Shown piece by piece: positions 9,039-16,999 of a stretch of 64,000 nt of DNA. The notes under the pieces are model-generated. The model searched no databases and was not told the origin of the DNA. It was given only the letters and a program-made list of their open reading frames with translations. Both the position numbers and the translations under genes were made by a program. The first letter of the stretch is position 1. The number at the start of each line of letters is the position of its first letter. Source of the stretch: an uncultured Mycobacteriaceae bacterium (GTDB lineage Bacteria > Actinomycetota > Actinomycetes > Mycobacteriales > Mycobacteriaceae). Location of the stretch: assembly GCA_902826815.1 (NCBI GenBank), contig CADEGF010000015.1, positions 1 to 64,000 on the forward strand, read 5' to 3'.

Positions 9039-9478
9039 ATTCATACCGCAGGCTGTTGTGGACCGATGTTGCGGTGCCGACCGATCTCGCGGAGGTCGTC
9101 GACGTGATCAGCTATCAGCGTGTGGTGATGAATCCGGGTGCGACGTGGGATTATTTTCCCGGCCACTATGATCCTGCATACGCCCAAAGCCACGGGCACC
9201 CTTCGATCTTCGTGAACACGATGCATCTGGCGGGTTTCATCGACCGGATTGCAACCGACTGGGCCGGACCCTACAGTCGCGTGGTGCGGCGCAAGGTGTC
9301 GATGCTTGGCTCCGTGTACGCGGGCGACTCCATGGTCGGTCGTGGCCGGGTCGTCGACAAGCGACTGGAGAAGGCCGGTGACACCCTGCGTCACCTGGTG
9401 GATCTTGAGATCGCGATCTTCAATCAGCGCGACGACCTGTGCTGTCCGGCCGAGGTGACGCTCGAGCTCTCAGGTTAA
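9035..9478 (+). CDS. MaoC-like hot-dog dehydratase, subunit 2
   Basis: A 147-residue partner of the preceding MaoC-like protein, starting at the ATG inside its stop codon. The segment YDPAYAQSHGHP near residues 42-53 supplies an acid and histidines in the place expected for hydratase-2 active-site residues. IFVNTMHLAGFIDR corresponds to the long hot-dog helix. Half-size length and translational coupling support a heterodimer in which one subunit carries most catalytic residues. The frame stays open upstream inside the first subunit, but that extension has no domain similarity and is rejected. Confidence 0.75.
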   Translation: MNSYRRLLWTDVAVPTDLAEVVDVISYQRVVMNPGATWDYFPGHYDPAYAQSHGHPSIFVNTMHLAGFIDRIATDWAGPYSRVVRRKVSMLGSVYAGDSMVGRGRVVDKRLEKAGDTLRHLVDLEIAIFNQRDDLCCPAEVTLELSG

Positions 9479-9558
9479 ACTTAAACGCAGTCATTCACGG
9501 CGCATTCACGACGTACGCCCTGCGAAAACACAGGTTCGCGGTATTGGCTTTGCATGTG

Positions 9559-10014
9559 ATGAAGGTCTTTATCTCGGCCGGTACCGTCGGCGCGGCAGGT
9601 GTGGCTGTCGGCGTGTTGGCGATGTTCGGCGCAGGTATCTCAGCCGCGAGCACGGGCGGGCCACCGGACGTGGTGGGAATGACGTACAGCGACGCCGTTT
9701 CGAAGATCGAGGACGGTGGCGGCACGGCCAAGATCCAAGTGACGGTTGGCGACCGGCAGGCAGCGATGGGTGACTGCCTGGTCACCAGCGCTACGAATGC
9801 GCCGTTCGTGGAAGATTCTGACGGCGCCTTTACCCACGTCGACAGCGAGGTCTTGCTGGCCCTCAACTGCGACAGGGGAGTCGCCACGGCCACGACGCCA
9901 GGTGCCTCGCTTGGCAGCCCGGCGGGCCGCGATTTCCAGGCCAAGGCGGAGAAAGCCGCGGAGGCGCAAAAGCAGCAGCAGGACGCCGACGCTGCAAAGG
10001 GTAAGAGCCAGTAG
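9559..10014 (+). CDS. exported protein with PASTA-like segment
   Basis: A 151-residue secreted or membrane-tethered protein of unknown function. The start at ATG 9559 gives a signal-peptide-like N-terminus: a basic MK, a hydrophobic run with AGTVGAAGVAVGVLAMF, then small residues at a possible cleavage site. The mature part begins PPDVVGMTYSDAVSKI, which resembles a PASTA repeat. Two cysteines (GDCLV and ALNCDRG) could form a disulfide. The C-terminal 40 residues are a charged, Ala/Gln-rich, probably disordered or coiled tail. It is 80 bases beyond the hydratase operon and probably unrelated to catabolism. Confidence 0.7.
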   Translation: MKVFISAGTVGAAGVAVGVLAMFGAGISAASTGGPPDVVGMTYSDAVSKIEDGGGTAKIQVTVGDRQAAMGDCLVTSATNAPFVEDSDGAFTHVDSEVLLALNCDRGVATATTPGASLGSPAGRDFQAKAEKAAEAQKQQQDADAAKGKSQ

Positions 10015-10016
10015 GA

Positions 10017-11471
10017 CTAGCTCGGCGGCAGCGCGCCCATCGTCACCGTCGACTGCACCTCGGTGTACTGCGCGAGTCCTTCTGGCCCGAACTCGCGGCC
10101 GATGCCCGATTGCTTGAATCCACCGAACGGTGCGCTGGTGTCGAGCTGGTACATGTTGATTCCGTAAGTGCCGGTGCGGATCTGGGCTGCAATCTGCAGA
10201 CCGTGCGAAACGTCGGCCGTCCACACCGACCCGGCCAATCCATAGTCGCTGTCGTTGGCGATGCGGATCGCGTCGGCCTCGTCGGAGTACTTCAGCACCG
10301 TGAGCACGGGGCCGAAGATCTCCTCGCGGGCGATCTTCATGTCGTTGGTTGCATCGGTGAACAGGGTGGGCCTGACGTACCAGCCGCGGTCGTACGGTTT
10401 GTCTGTGCCGCCGACGACGACCCTCGCGCCTTCGTCGATACCGGACTGGATGTAACCCTGCACGCGCTGTTGCTGGCGTTGGGCGACAAGAGGTCCGATG
10501 TCCGTCGACTCCTCGGCAGGGTCGCCGACCGTAAGCCCTGAGACCATGTCGGCGAGCGCGTCGACGACCTCGTCGTGCTTGCGCTCGCTGACCAGGATGC
10601 GCGTCTGCGCCACGCACGCCTGCCCGTTGTTCATCAGACCGGCCATCTTGAGGTGCTTGACCGCGTGGTCGATGTCCGCGTCGTCGAGGATGATCGCCGC
10701 CGATTTGCCCCCGAGTTCGAGGCTGACCCGCTTGAGTTGTTCACCGCACGCCGCCGCGATATGCCTGCCGGTGGCCGAGGACCCGGTGAAGGCGATCTTG
10801 TCGACGCCCGGATGCCTGACAAGCGCTTCTCCGGTCTCCCTGGCACCGGGAACGATCGACACCACACCTTCAGGCAGGCCGAGTTCCTCCAGCATCTCGG
10901 CCAGCCACATCGCGTCAAGCGGGGTCTCCGGAGCGGGCTTGACGACCACGGTGCAACCCGCGATCAGCGCGGGAATCATCTTCGGCATGATCAGCACCTG
11001 GGGTACGTTCCACGGCACGATCGCACCGACGACCCCGACCGGTGCGCGTCGCACCTGAACCTCGCCGAACAGGCCCTGTCTGCGCTCGACCCAGCCGAAC
11101 TCCTTGGCCGTGGCCAGGGTCAGATACATCTGCGACAGTGCCCCGTTCGCCTGACCGAGCCTGCTGAACGTGCGAGGGGAGCCCATCTCGGCGGTGATCA
11201 GATCGGCCATCGCCTCCGCGTGCGTGGTGTACACCGCGGTCAGCTTCTCGATCTTCGCCATCCGTTCCGAGACAGGGAGCCTCGGCCACGGGCCCTCGTC
11301 GAATGCCTTGCGCGCGGCCAGCACCGCGCGATCGACATCCTCCGGCGCGGCTTCCGGCGTGTCGCCGATCGGCTCTTCGGTGTGCGGCGAGATAACCGTG
11401 ATCCGTTGTGCGGTAGCGGGTTTCCGCCAGCGGCCACCGATGAAGAGCTCGTCGTAGGACATCGATCTCAC
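10017..11471 (-). CDS. NAD(P)-dependent aldehyde dehydrogenase
   Basis: A 484-residue ALDH-superfamily enzyme that oxidises an aldehyde to an acid. The catalytic Cys is at about residue 286 in NNGQACVAQ, the general base Glu at about 252 in LELGGKS, and the cofactor loop at FTGSSATG. Length is standard. GTG at 11471 has a GAGG site upstream; the ATG nine bases downstream (MSYDEL) is an equal alternative. It is divergent from the AttH-like gene, with a 22-base inverted repeat in the 84-base gap. A likely role is oxidation of an aldehyde made by the local P450s. Confidence 0.94.
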   Translation of the reverse strand: MRSMSYDELFIGGRWRKPATAQRITVISPHTEEPIGDTPEAAPEDVDRAVLAARKAFDEGPWPRLPVSERMAKIEKLTAVYTTHAEAMADLITAEMGSPRTFSRLGQANGALSQMYLTLATAKEFGWVERRQGLFGEVQVRRAPVGVVGAIVPWNVPQVLIMPKMIPALIAGCTVVVKPAPETPLDAMWLAEMLEELGLPEGVVSIVPGARETGEALVRHPGVDKIAFTGSSATGRHIAAACGEQLKRVSLELGGKSAAIILDDADIDHAVKHLKMAGLMNNGQACVAQTRILVSERKHDEVVDALADMVSGLTVGDPAEESTDIGPLVAQRQQQRVQGYIQSGIDEGARVVVGGTDKPYDRGWYVRPTLFTDATNDMKIAREEIFGPVLTVLKYSDEADAIRIANDSDYGLAGSVWTADVSHGLQIAAQIRTGTYGINMYQLDTSAPFGGFKQSGIGREFGPEGLAQYTEVQSTVTMGALPPS

Positions 11472-11517
11472 GTGTCCGCCTCGTCCGTCACGGCACCACC
11501 GTCCGTCGCGCTAAAGG

Positions 11518-11539
11518 TGCTATTACTGCTAACATAGCA
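11518..11539. promoter_or_regulatory. inverted repeat, candidate operator
   Basis: TGCTAT and ATAGCA form a perfect 6-base inverted repeat separated by 10 bases, in the gap between the divergent aldehyde dehydrogenase and AttH-like genes. The right half, CTAACATAGCAAA, resembles the sequences upstream of 1675 and 5348. A role as a repressor site is inference. Confidence 0.4.
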
Positions 11540-11555
11540 AAAAAGGAATCTGGGA

Positions 11556-12767
11556 GTGCCCGTGGATGATGACTGGCGTCGGTATCCGTTCGAGCTCGTG
11601 CCGGGAGACCCGCATTTCGTCTTTCCCGCCGCCGAGGCCAACCACCCCACATGCGAATCGGACACCTGGTTTCTCGCGGGCGAACTGGAAGGCGACGCCG
11701 GCCACAAGTTCGCCTTCCTGACGATCTTCAACAAGAACCGGCCCGGGCAGGCCATCGTTGCCGACTTCTACACGCTCGCCCTCTTCGACCTCGACAACGG
11801 CACCTACGGCACCTACACCGACTACGACATGCCGTCGACGGACAAGAAGGCCGACGTACCGCCGAAGCTGACCGTAGCCGACGACCGCCTCGACATGACG
11901 TATGACTCGCGGGCAGGGACGGCCGTCTGGCGGACCTGCCGCGACGACGCGGGTGACCTGCAGCCCTACACCTATGACGTAAGTTTCTGCGGCACCGACC
12001 AGGACGGCCGTGAGATGCGTCTTGACCTGCACGTGACCCCGTCGCGGGCACCCGTTCCCCTTGGCGCCTCCGCCTATAACGGGGTCATCGAATGCTTCGG
12101 GCAGGCCAGCACGTACTCCTACTTCCAGACCGGTATGTCGATGACCGGCACGCTGTCGTGGGGTGATCTCCAAGAGGACGTGACGGGAACCTCCGGGCAC
12201 GTCGATCGGCAGTGGTTCCCGTTGGTGGCCAACGACGGTGGGGGAACCGGCGATATCCGCTCCCGAGCCCACGAGTGGCGCACGATCAACCTGGACAACG
12301 GCGTCGACATGAGCATCTGGCGGCAGTTCGACCGGACGAACCGCAATGCACTACAGCCATTTTCGGGTGCCACCACCAGTTCACCCGACGCGGACCCCGA
12401 GTACGCGGACGACATCGAGGTGACTGTCACCAGCTACGTACGCTGGCCCGAGAACATCCGCACGCTGGTACCGCCGCCGTCCGCGGTGCGGTACATGCCG
12501 GATCGTCATCGGCTGCGGTCGAACAAGCTCGATTTGGATCTGACCGGCGAGCCGTTGGTGCCTGCGCCGGGCCACGGCCTGCCCCTGGAGTACATGGAAG
12601 GTCCGTACCGGTATCAGGGCACGTTCCGCGGGGAGCAGGTCGGCGGGTTCGCGTTCTACGAACGGTCGCTGGCGCTCTACCGGGACTGGGAACTGGCCGA
12701 TGTGCTGGAAGCCGCGGAGCCGGGGGAGCGTGACGAGGTGGCGCGGCTCATCGACGAGAAGCGCTGA
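11556..12767 (+). CDS. AttH/CrtC-like lipocalin-fold protein
   Basis: The 403-residue protein has no signal peptide or membrane segment. It resembles the AttH/CrtC (carotenoid 1,2-hydratase/secreted hydrolase) superfamily. The middle contains TYSYFQTGMSMTGTLSWG followed by TSGHVDRQWFP, the place of the family's G-x-x-W-x-D-x-Q-W strand. Two tandem lipocalin-like halves are expected. CrtC adds water to isoprenoid double bonds, so hydration of a terpenoid intermediate is possible, though members are varied. The start is GTG 11556, with GTG 11562 an alternative. Its last 20 bases overlap the convergent Rieske gene. Confidence 0.6.
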   Translation: MPVDDDWRRYPFELVPGDPHFVFPAAEANHPTCESDTWFLAGELEGDAGHKFAFLTIFNKNRPGQAIVADFYTLALFDLDNGTYGTYTDYDMPSTDKKADVPPKLTVADDRLDMTYDSRAGTAVWRTCRDDAGDLQPYTYDVSFCGTDQDGREMRLDLHVTPSRAPVPLGASAYNGVIECFGQASTYSYFQTGMSMTGTLSWGDLQEDVTGTSGHVDRQWFPLVANDGGGTGDIRSRAHEWRTINLDNGVDMSIWRQFDRTNRNALQPFSGATTSSPDADPEYADDIEVTVTSYVRWPENIRTLVPPPSAVRYMPDRHRLRSNKLDLDLTGEPLVPAPGHGLPLEYMEGPYRYQGTFRGEQVGGFAFYERSLALYRDWELADVLEAAEPGERDEVARLIDEKR

Positions 12768-13893
12768 CCGCGTTCGACCAGGTCTCGTGCCGGTGCTGCA
12801 GGCCCGGTTCGTTTCGGCCGAAGACCAGGTGTTCCCTGACGCCCGAGGAGAGGTTGGCCTGGAGCTTCTCGACCAACGCGTAGTCCTCGTCACGGACGGT
12901 GCCGTGCGCGTAATCGAAGACCGCCTGCGCGCCGGCGGCCGTCGACTCGTCCGACAGGTCCAGCGGCGTCGAATTCTGATGCACCGTGATCGACCGACCG
13001 GGAACCTCACTCGGGTAGACCCGGAACAGCTCGCCGTTGGCGATGGTCGCCGACAACACGATATTGGGGAACAGGGCGTAGATCACGACCATCGCCTGCA
13101 ACGGCTCCCACTGCTCTTCGTCGACGTCGTCGAGGTCCAGGATTCCGTTGAGCGGGAACACCAGTCGGTGGTGAGGCCCGAACGAGTCGAAGACCGTGCA
13201 GTTGCTCCGCGCGATCGTCGCAAACGTCGTCTTGTGCACGGTCGCGAAATGGTAGTTCTCGGCGAACGTGTCAATCGCGAGCTTCCAGTTGATCGCCGTG
13301 TCCAGCACCTTCTCGCCCAACGGCGACCAGCGTCCGATACCCCAGGAGTCCAGTTCGTCAGCCAACGGCCCCAGGAATTCGGGGATATCGAGGGTGGCGT
13401 CGGGGTCGAGCGCGATCCAGAGGAAGCCTGCGCATTCCGTCGCTGGGAGCTCAGTCAATTTCGGGTTGCCCGTTGAGCTTTCGGGAAATCCCTCCTTGCC
13501 TGGAACACCGACCAGGTTGCCGTCGAGGTCGTAGTTCCACGCGTGGTAAGGACAAACGAGGCGGCGCGCCGACCCGCACCCCTGCGCGATCTGCGACTGC
13601 CGGTGCAGGCAGACGTTTTCGAACGCCTTCACCGAACCGTCCGACGTGCGGGTCAGCAGGATCGACCTGCCCATCACGGTCTTCGTGCAGTAGGAGCCGG
13701 GCTTCGGCAACTCCGAGACGTAGCCGACGAGCTGCGGGCTGGCGAGCACCATCTCGACGTCGAGGGCGTGACGCTCCGCCGAGGTGTAGGTGTCGGCGCG
13801 GACTCGGTATTCGGCCGGGGCGAGGTCGGTCGTCTTGTCCCGCGCCAATTTGAGCGCGCGGCGAGTCAGGTCGACGAGCTGGTCGCGATCCAT
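12748..13893 (-). CDS. Rieske non-heme iron aromatic-ring-type oxygenase, alpha subunit
   Basis: A 381-residue ring-hydroxylating oxygenase large subunit. The Rieske ligands are C95/H97 in CLHRQ and C114/H117 in CPYHAW. The mononuclear iron site is in AENYHFATVH, with histidines 215 and 220. This sequence differs clearly from the KshA-like protein at 5348, being closer to the phenylpropionate/carnitine-type oxygenases in its CPYHAWNYDLDG signature. No beta subunit is adjacent, so it may be a homotrimer. Its start lies just beside a 28-base inverted repeat, suggesting its own regulation. The C-terminal end overlaps the convergent AttH-like gene by 20 bases. Confidence 0.9.
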   Translation of the reverse strand: MDRDQLVDLTRRALKLARDKTTDLAPAEYRVRADTYTSAERHALDVEMVLASPQLVGYVSELPKPGSYCTKTVMGRSILLTRTSDGSVKAFENVCLHRQSQIAQGCGSARRLVCPYHAWNYDLDGNLVGVPGKEGFPESSTGNPKLTELPATECAGFLWIALDPDATLDIPEFLGPLADELDSWGIGRWSPLGEKVLDTAINWKLAIDTFAENYHFATVHKTTFATIARSNCTVFDSFGPHHRLVFPLNGILDLDDVDEEQWEPLQAMVVIYALFPNIVLSATIANGELFRVYPSEVPGRSITVHQNSTPLDLSDESTAAGAQAVFDYAHGTVRDEDYALVEKLQANLSSGVREHLVFGRNEPGLQHRHETWSNAVSASRR

Positions 13894-13897
13894 GACC

Positions 13898-13925
13898 GCT
13901 ATCTTATTATCTTTATAAAGATAGC
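13898..13925. promoter_or_regulatory. 28-base inverted repeat, candidate operator for Rieske gene
   Basis: Perfect 8-base arms GCTATCTT (13898-13905) and AAGATAGC (13918-13925) flank a 12-base AT-only spacer, except for one C. The repeat lies 5 bases upstream of the minus-strand Rieske start and just downstream of the SDR stop. Position suggests a repressor site over the promoter or leader. A leaderless promoter here is possible because the spacer contains TATAAAG-like sequence. Confidence 0.45.
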
Positions 13926-13952
13926 TTCAAGGCCCCGGCGCGATGTCCCTGG

Positions 13953-14774
13953 TCATTTGCGGTCGCCGGTGCTGTAGCTGCCCTGTTCCTTGTAGGTTTT
14001 GTTGCTCGCATAGGCCATCAGGCGCACTGCGGTGCGGCGACCGGTTAGATGGCGGAACGCGAAGTGGGTGAAGCGCAACACCCGCGCGGGGAACAACGTC
14101 GGCTTCTTCCCAAGGGCGTTCAATGTCTCCGAGGCGACCTGCTCGGGCTCCTGGACCGGCACCTTGGCGTCGTCTGGCTCAGACGCCACGTAATTCGGTG
14201 TTCGCGTCGCTCCTGCGCAGCTGACCAAGACGTCGACCCCGTCGTCGCGGAGCTCGGCCCAAAGCCCCTCAGCCAGTACCAGGTTGTAGGCCTTGGTGGC
14301 GGAGTAGTTGGCGACTCGCACCATGCCCTGAAGCGCCCCCATCGACGACAGCAGGATGATGCCGCCGCGACCTCGGGCACGGAACCGCTCGCCGAAACCG
14401 TGGCTGAGAACCAGCGGCCCGCGCACGTTGACATCGATCTCCTTGAGATGTGTTTCGATGTCGAAGTTCCAGAACGGCCCGACGACGGAGAACGCGGCGT
14501 TGTAGATGAGCAGGCCGACGTCTAGGTCGACGAGTTCGGCGAGAATGCGCTCGAGATCATCGCGGTCGGCGAGGTCTGCCCGCATCGCGCGGGTCTGCAC
14601 ACCCGTTTTGGCGGCGATGTCGTCGGCAAGCTTCTGCGCAAGCTCGACGCGCCGCGCAATGAGTACGACATTGAGCCCGCGGCTGGCGCAGCCGCGGGCG
14701 AGTGCCTCGCCTAACCCCTCAGACGCTCCGGCGATGACAGCCCACGATCCGTAACGCTCTGCGAAAGTCGCCAC
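13953..14774 (-). CDS. short-chain dehydrogenase/reductase
   Basis: A 273-residue SDR. The cofactor motif GASEGLGE is near residues 16-23, the NAA motif appears as YNAAF, and the catalytic YSATK motif is near residue 156, preceded by the serine strand IILLSSMG. The C-terminal 60 residues are long and basic (RVLRFTHFAFRHLTGRR), a pattern seen in SDRs acting on lipids or sterols that associate with membranes. It is the last gene of the long minus-strand array, 5 bases after the EXPERA-like membrane protein, which supports a linked lipid-like substrate. Confidence 0.88.
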   Translation of the reverse strand: MATFAERYGSWAVIAGASEGLGEALARGCASRGLNVVLIARRVELAQKLADDIAAKTGVQTRAMRADLADRDDLERILAELVDLDVGLLIYNAAFSVVGPFWNFDIETHLKEIDVNVRGPLVLSHGFGERFRARGRGGIILLSSMGALQGMVRVANYSATKAYNLVLAEGLWAELRDDGVDVLVSCAGATRTPNYVASEPDDAKVPVQEPEQVASETLNALGKKPTLFPARVLRFTHFAFRHLTGRRTAVRLMAYASNKTYKEQGSYSTGDRK

Positions 14775-14779
14775 CAGCC

Positions 14780-15334
14780 CTACCCTTTCGCTGACACCGG
14801 TCGCGTGAACGGGTGCTCACGCCACATCCGGATGATCACCCAGATCGGCACGATCAACCATCCCGCGTTCGTGGCGAAGACAAGCCACAGGTGATCACTG
14901 GCGAAGGGCCCGGCGATCTCCTCGCCCAGAATGACGGTGACGGTTGCGAGCATCACCGACGCCCAGATGATCGACCAGTTGCGGATCCACTCCTTGCCCT
15001 TCCAATACGCATAGAGCGCGGCGATGTAGAACGGCCCGTAGACGACCTGGTCGATGACGACGATCGTGGTGTACCAGACGGGTCGCTCGTACAGCAGCGG
15101 GTCGAAATTCGCGAAGTACCAATGGAGGAAGTCGACCATGTAGGGCAGCGGCCAGACCGGGTAGGTGAAGTTGTCCGGGTCGCGGATGACGAGCTGCTCG
15201 ATGTCGGCCTGGTAGGTCACGAAGGTGACGTTGACCAGAAAGAAGAGCCACAAGACGATGTCGCCCTTGCGCTCGCGGAATGGGATGACCTCGCGTTCGG
15301 CGGCGGCGGGCGGCGCTTCAGACAGTGAACTCAT
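14780..15334 (-). CDS. EXPERA/emopamil-binding-like membrane protein
   Basis: A 184-residue integral membrane protein with about four hydrophobic segments (residues 24-46, 94-118, 125-147, 153-175). The stretch VVYGPFYIAALYAYWKG followed by WIRNWSIIW resembles the TMEM97/EBP (EXPERA) signature, and DFLHWY carries an acidic/His pair like those in the sterol-isomerase pocket. EXPERA proteins include sterol delta8-delta7 isomerase. Here, between a P450 and an SDR, a role in isomerising or binding a sterol/terpene-like molecule is plausible but unproven. The start ATG 15334 shares one base with the stop of the preceding P450; an upstream in-frame extension is rejected. Confidence 0.58.
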   Translation of the reverse strand: MSSLSEAPPAAAEREVIPFRERKGDIVLWLFFLVNVTFVTYQADIEQLVIRDPDNFTYPVWPLPYMVDFLHWYFANFDPLLYERPVWYTTIVVIDQVVYGPFYIAALYAYWKGKEWIRNWSIIWASVMLATVTVILGEEIAGPFASDHLWLVFATNAGWLIVPIWVIIRMWREHPFTRPVSAKG

Positions 15335-16569
15335 CAGTCGAACTCCATCGGCAGACTTGTTGGCCCACTGAGGCCGAGCAGTGGTTTCCACGGCACCGTT
15401 CCCACGCAGCGCGGATTCGGAAAACGCAGCGCGAGGTCCTTCAATGCTTCGGCCAGTTCCAGCCGAGCCAGGTTGGCGCCGAGGCAGTAGTGCACCCCAC
15501 CGCCGAAGGTCAGGATGGGTGGCGGATCGTCGCGGGTGATGTCGAACCGCACCGGGTCGTCGTAGATGGCAGGGTCGCGATTCGCTGCATACGTGTTAAC
15601 CAGAATGAAAGAGCCCGCGGGGAAGGTGTATTCGTCGATCTCGACATTGTCGACGGCGCTGCGTACGGTGCTGCACATCGACGGCGAATGGCGCATGGTC
15701 TCTTCGACCGCGGGCATCGCCAACTCCGGCTGGTCGCGAAGAAGCGCCCACTGGTCGGGGTGGTCGCACAGCACCTGCATGGAAGCCGCCAGCTGGCTAC
15801 GGGTGGTATCGGTTCCGGCCACCAGGATGCTGAAGGCCAGCATGCGCAACTCGCCTGCGTCCAGCCGGTCGCCGCCGTCCTCGATGCGGATGAGCTCGGA
15901 GAGCAGATCGTCGGTCAAACGCTCCCGCCGTCGAGCGATCATGTCGTCGATGTAATCGTCGAACTCGCCCCACGCCTTGAGCACGACAGGCTCCTCCTCG
16001 GCGAGGTTGCAGTCGAAGCTGACGATCTTGAAGATGTCCTCCGCCCATCGCGAGAACTGTTGCCAGTCCTCGCGAGGTGCACCCAGCAGTGCACATATCA
16101 CCGGTATCGGGTAGGGCCGAGCGATATCGGCGACGAACTCGCAGCGCCCCGAGTCGACGACGTTGTCGATCAGTTCGTTGATGACCGCGTGAATAGTGTC
16201 GTGCATACCGGCCGTCGCCCGCGGGGTGAACGCCCGCGAAACCAAGCTGCGCAGCCGACGGTGTTCATCACCCTCCATGTTCAGGATGCTGCGGGTCACC
16301 CTGTCCCACAACGGTCCCGACGTGATGCCGTGGGCGGAAAGATGAATGCCGGTCGGAACAACGAAACGCGGGTCCCGAAGCACCGTGCGCGCAAGATCGT
16401 AGGAGAGCACCTCGGGGCCGATGGGACCCAGCGCGATGGGCGCAGCCTGCTGAGCTTCGGAGAACTGTGGATAGATGTCTTGCGGAGTGTCGGTGACGTC
16501 GTAGCTCAGCGTCGGAAGTCCGGCGTCGAAGACACTCGGCTTGGTAGGCAGCGTATGCGGATCTGTCAT
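15334..16569 (-). CDS. cytochrome P450
   Basis: A 411-residue soluble P450 with I-helix motif AGTDTT and heme loop FGGGVHYCLG, ligand Cys at about residue 362. An ERR triad helix (EETMRHSP) precedes the heme region. The ATG at 16569 is chosen because it lies 4 bases after the stop of the VOC gene and gives the standard P450 N-terminus MTDPHTLP; the longer frame is an arginine/serine-rich shadow. It is one of two P450s in the 13.9-23.7 kb array and translationally coupled to the EXPERA-like gene. Confidence 0.93.
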   Translation of the reverse strand: MTDPHTLPTKPSVFDAGLPTLSYDVTDTPQDIYPQFSEAQQAAPIALGPIGPEVLSYDLARTVLRDPRFVVPTGIHLSAHGITSGPLWDRVTRSILNMEGDEHRRLRSLVSRAFTPRATAGMHDTIHAVINELIDNVVDSGRCEFVADIARPYPIPVICALLGAPREDWQQFSRWAEDIFKIVSFDCNLAEEEPVVLKAWGEFDDYIDDMIARRRERLTDDLLSELIRIEDGGDRLDAGELRMLAFSILVAGTDTTRSQLAASMQVLCDHPDQWALLRDQPELAMPAVEETMRHSPSMCSTVRSAVDNVEIDEYTFPAGSFILVNTYAANRDPAIYDDPVRFDITRDDPPPILTFGGGVHYCLGANLARLELAEALKDLALRFPNPRCVGTVPWKPLLGLSGPTSLPMEFD

Positions 16570-16573
16570 GGCA

Positions 16574-16999
16574 TCACGGGATGTTGGTGTCCAGCAGGGT
16601 GAGTGGCAGACCGAAGACCGAAAGGTCGATCTCCTCGAGATGAGTACCGTCGCCCTCGAGCTTCTGACGAAAGCGGATGTCGGCGTCGTAGCGTTCGGTG
16701 ACGGCCTCGGCCTCCGACGCGTCGGGAACATGCAGCACGACGGTGTAGATTCCGTCGCCCTTGGTGTCGAGGAAATCGGCGACCGATGCTGCCACTGCCG
16801 CGGTCGCTCCCGGCAGCGGGCTGATCAGTTCGATTCCGTGCTCCCAGTCCAGGTTGATTCGCAATCCGAGTTCGGCCAGTTCGGCAGGCGCAAGGGTGAA
16901 ACCGAGGTCGGTGAACATCTCCGCGACCGCATCGTGGCGCTCGGGTGCGATGGCGAAGACGACGTGATGAAGTGACGGAGTCGATGCTTTCGACATCAT
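16574..16999 (-). CDS. VOC/glyoxalase-fold protein
   Basis: The 141-residue product looks like a vicinal-oxygen-chelate fold protein: LHHVVFAIAPERHDAVAEMF at the start, a beta-alpha-beta repeat with LDWEHGIELISP, then a second half ending in VFGLPLTLLDT. It retains an early His and a central Glu that could be metal ligands. Members are isomerases, epimerases, extradiol dioxygenases or binding proteins. It starts at the ATG overlapping the DapB-like stop (ATGA), or one codon later. Function within the P450 array is unknown. Confidence 0.6.
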   Translation of the reverse strand: MMSKASTPSLHHVVFAIAPERHDAVAEMFTDLGFTLAPAELAELGLRINLDWEHGIELISPLPGATAAVAASVADFLDTKGDGIYTVVLHVPDASEAEAVTERYDADIRFRQKLEGDGTHLEEIDLSVFGLPLTLLDTNIP

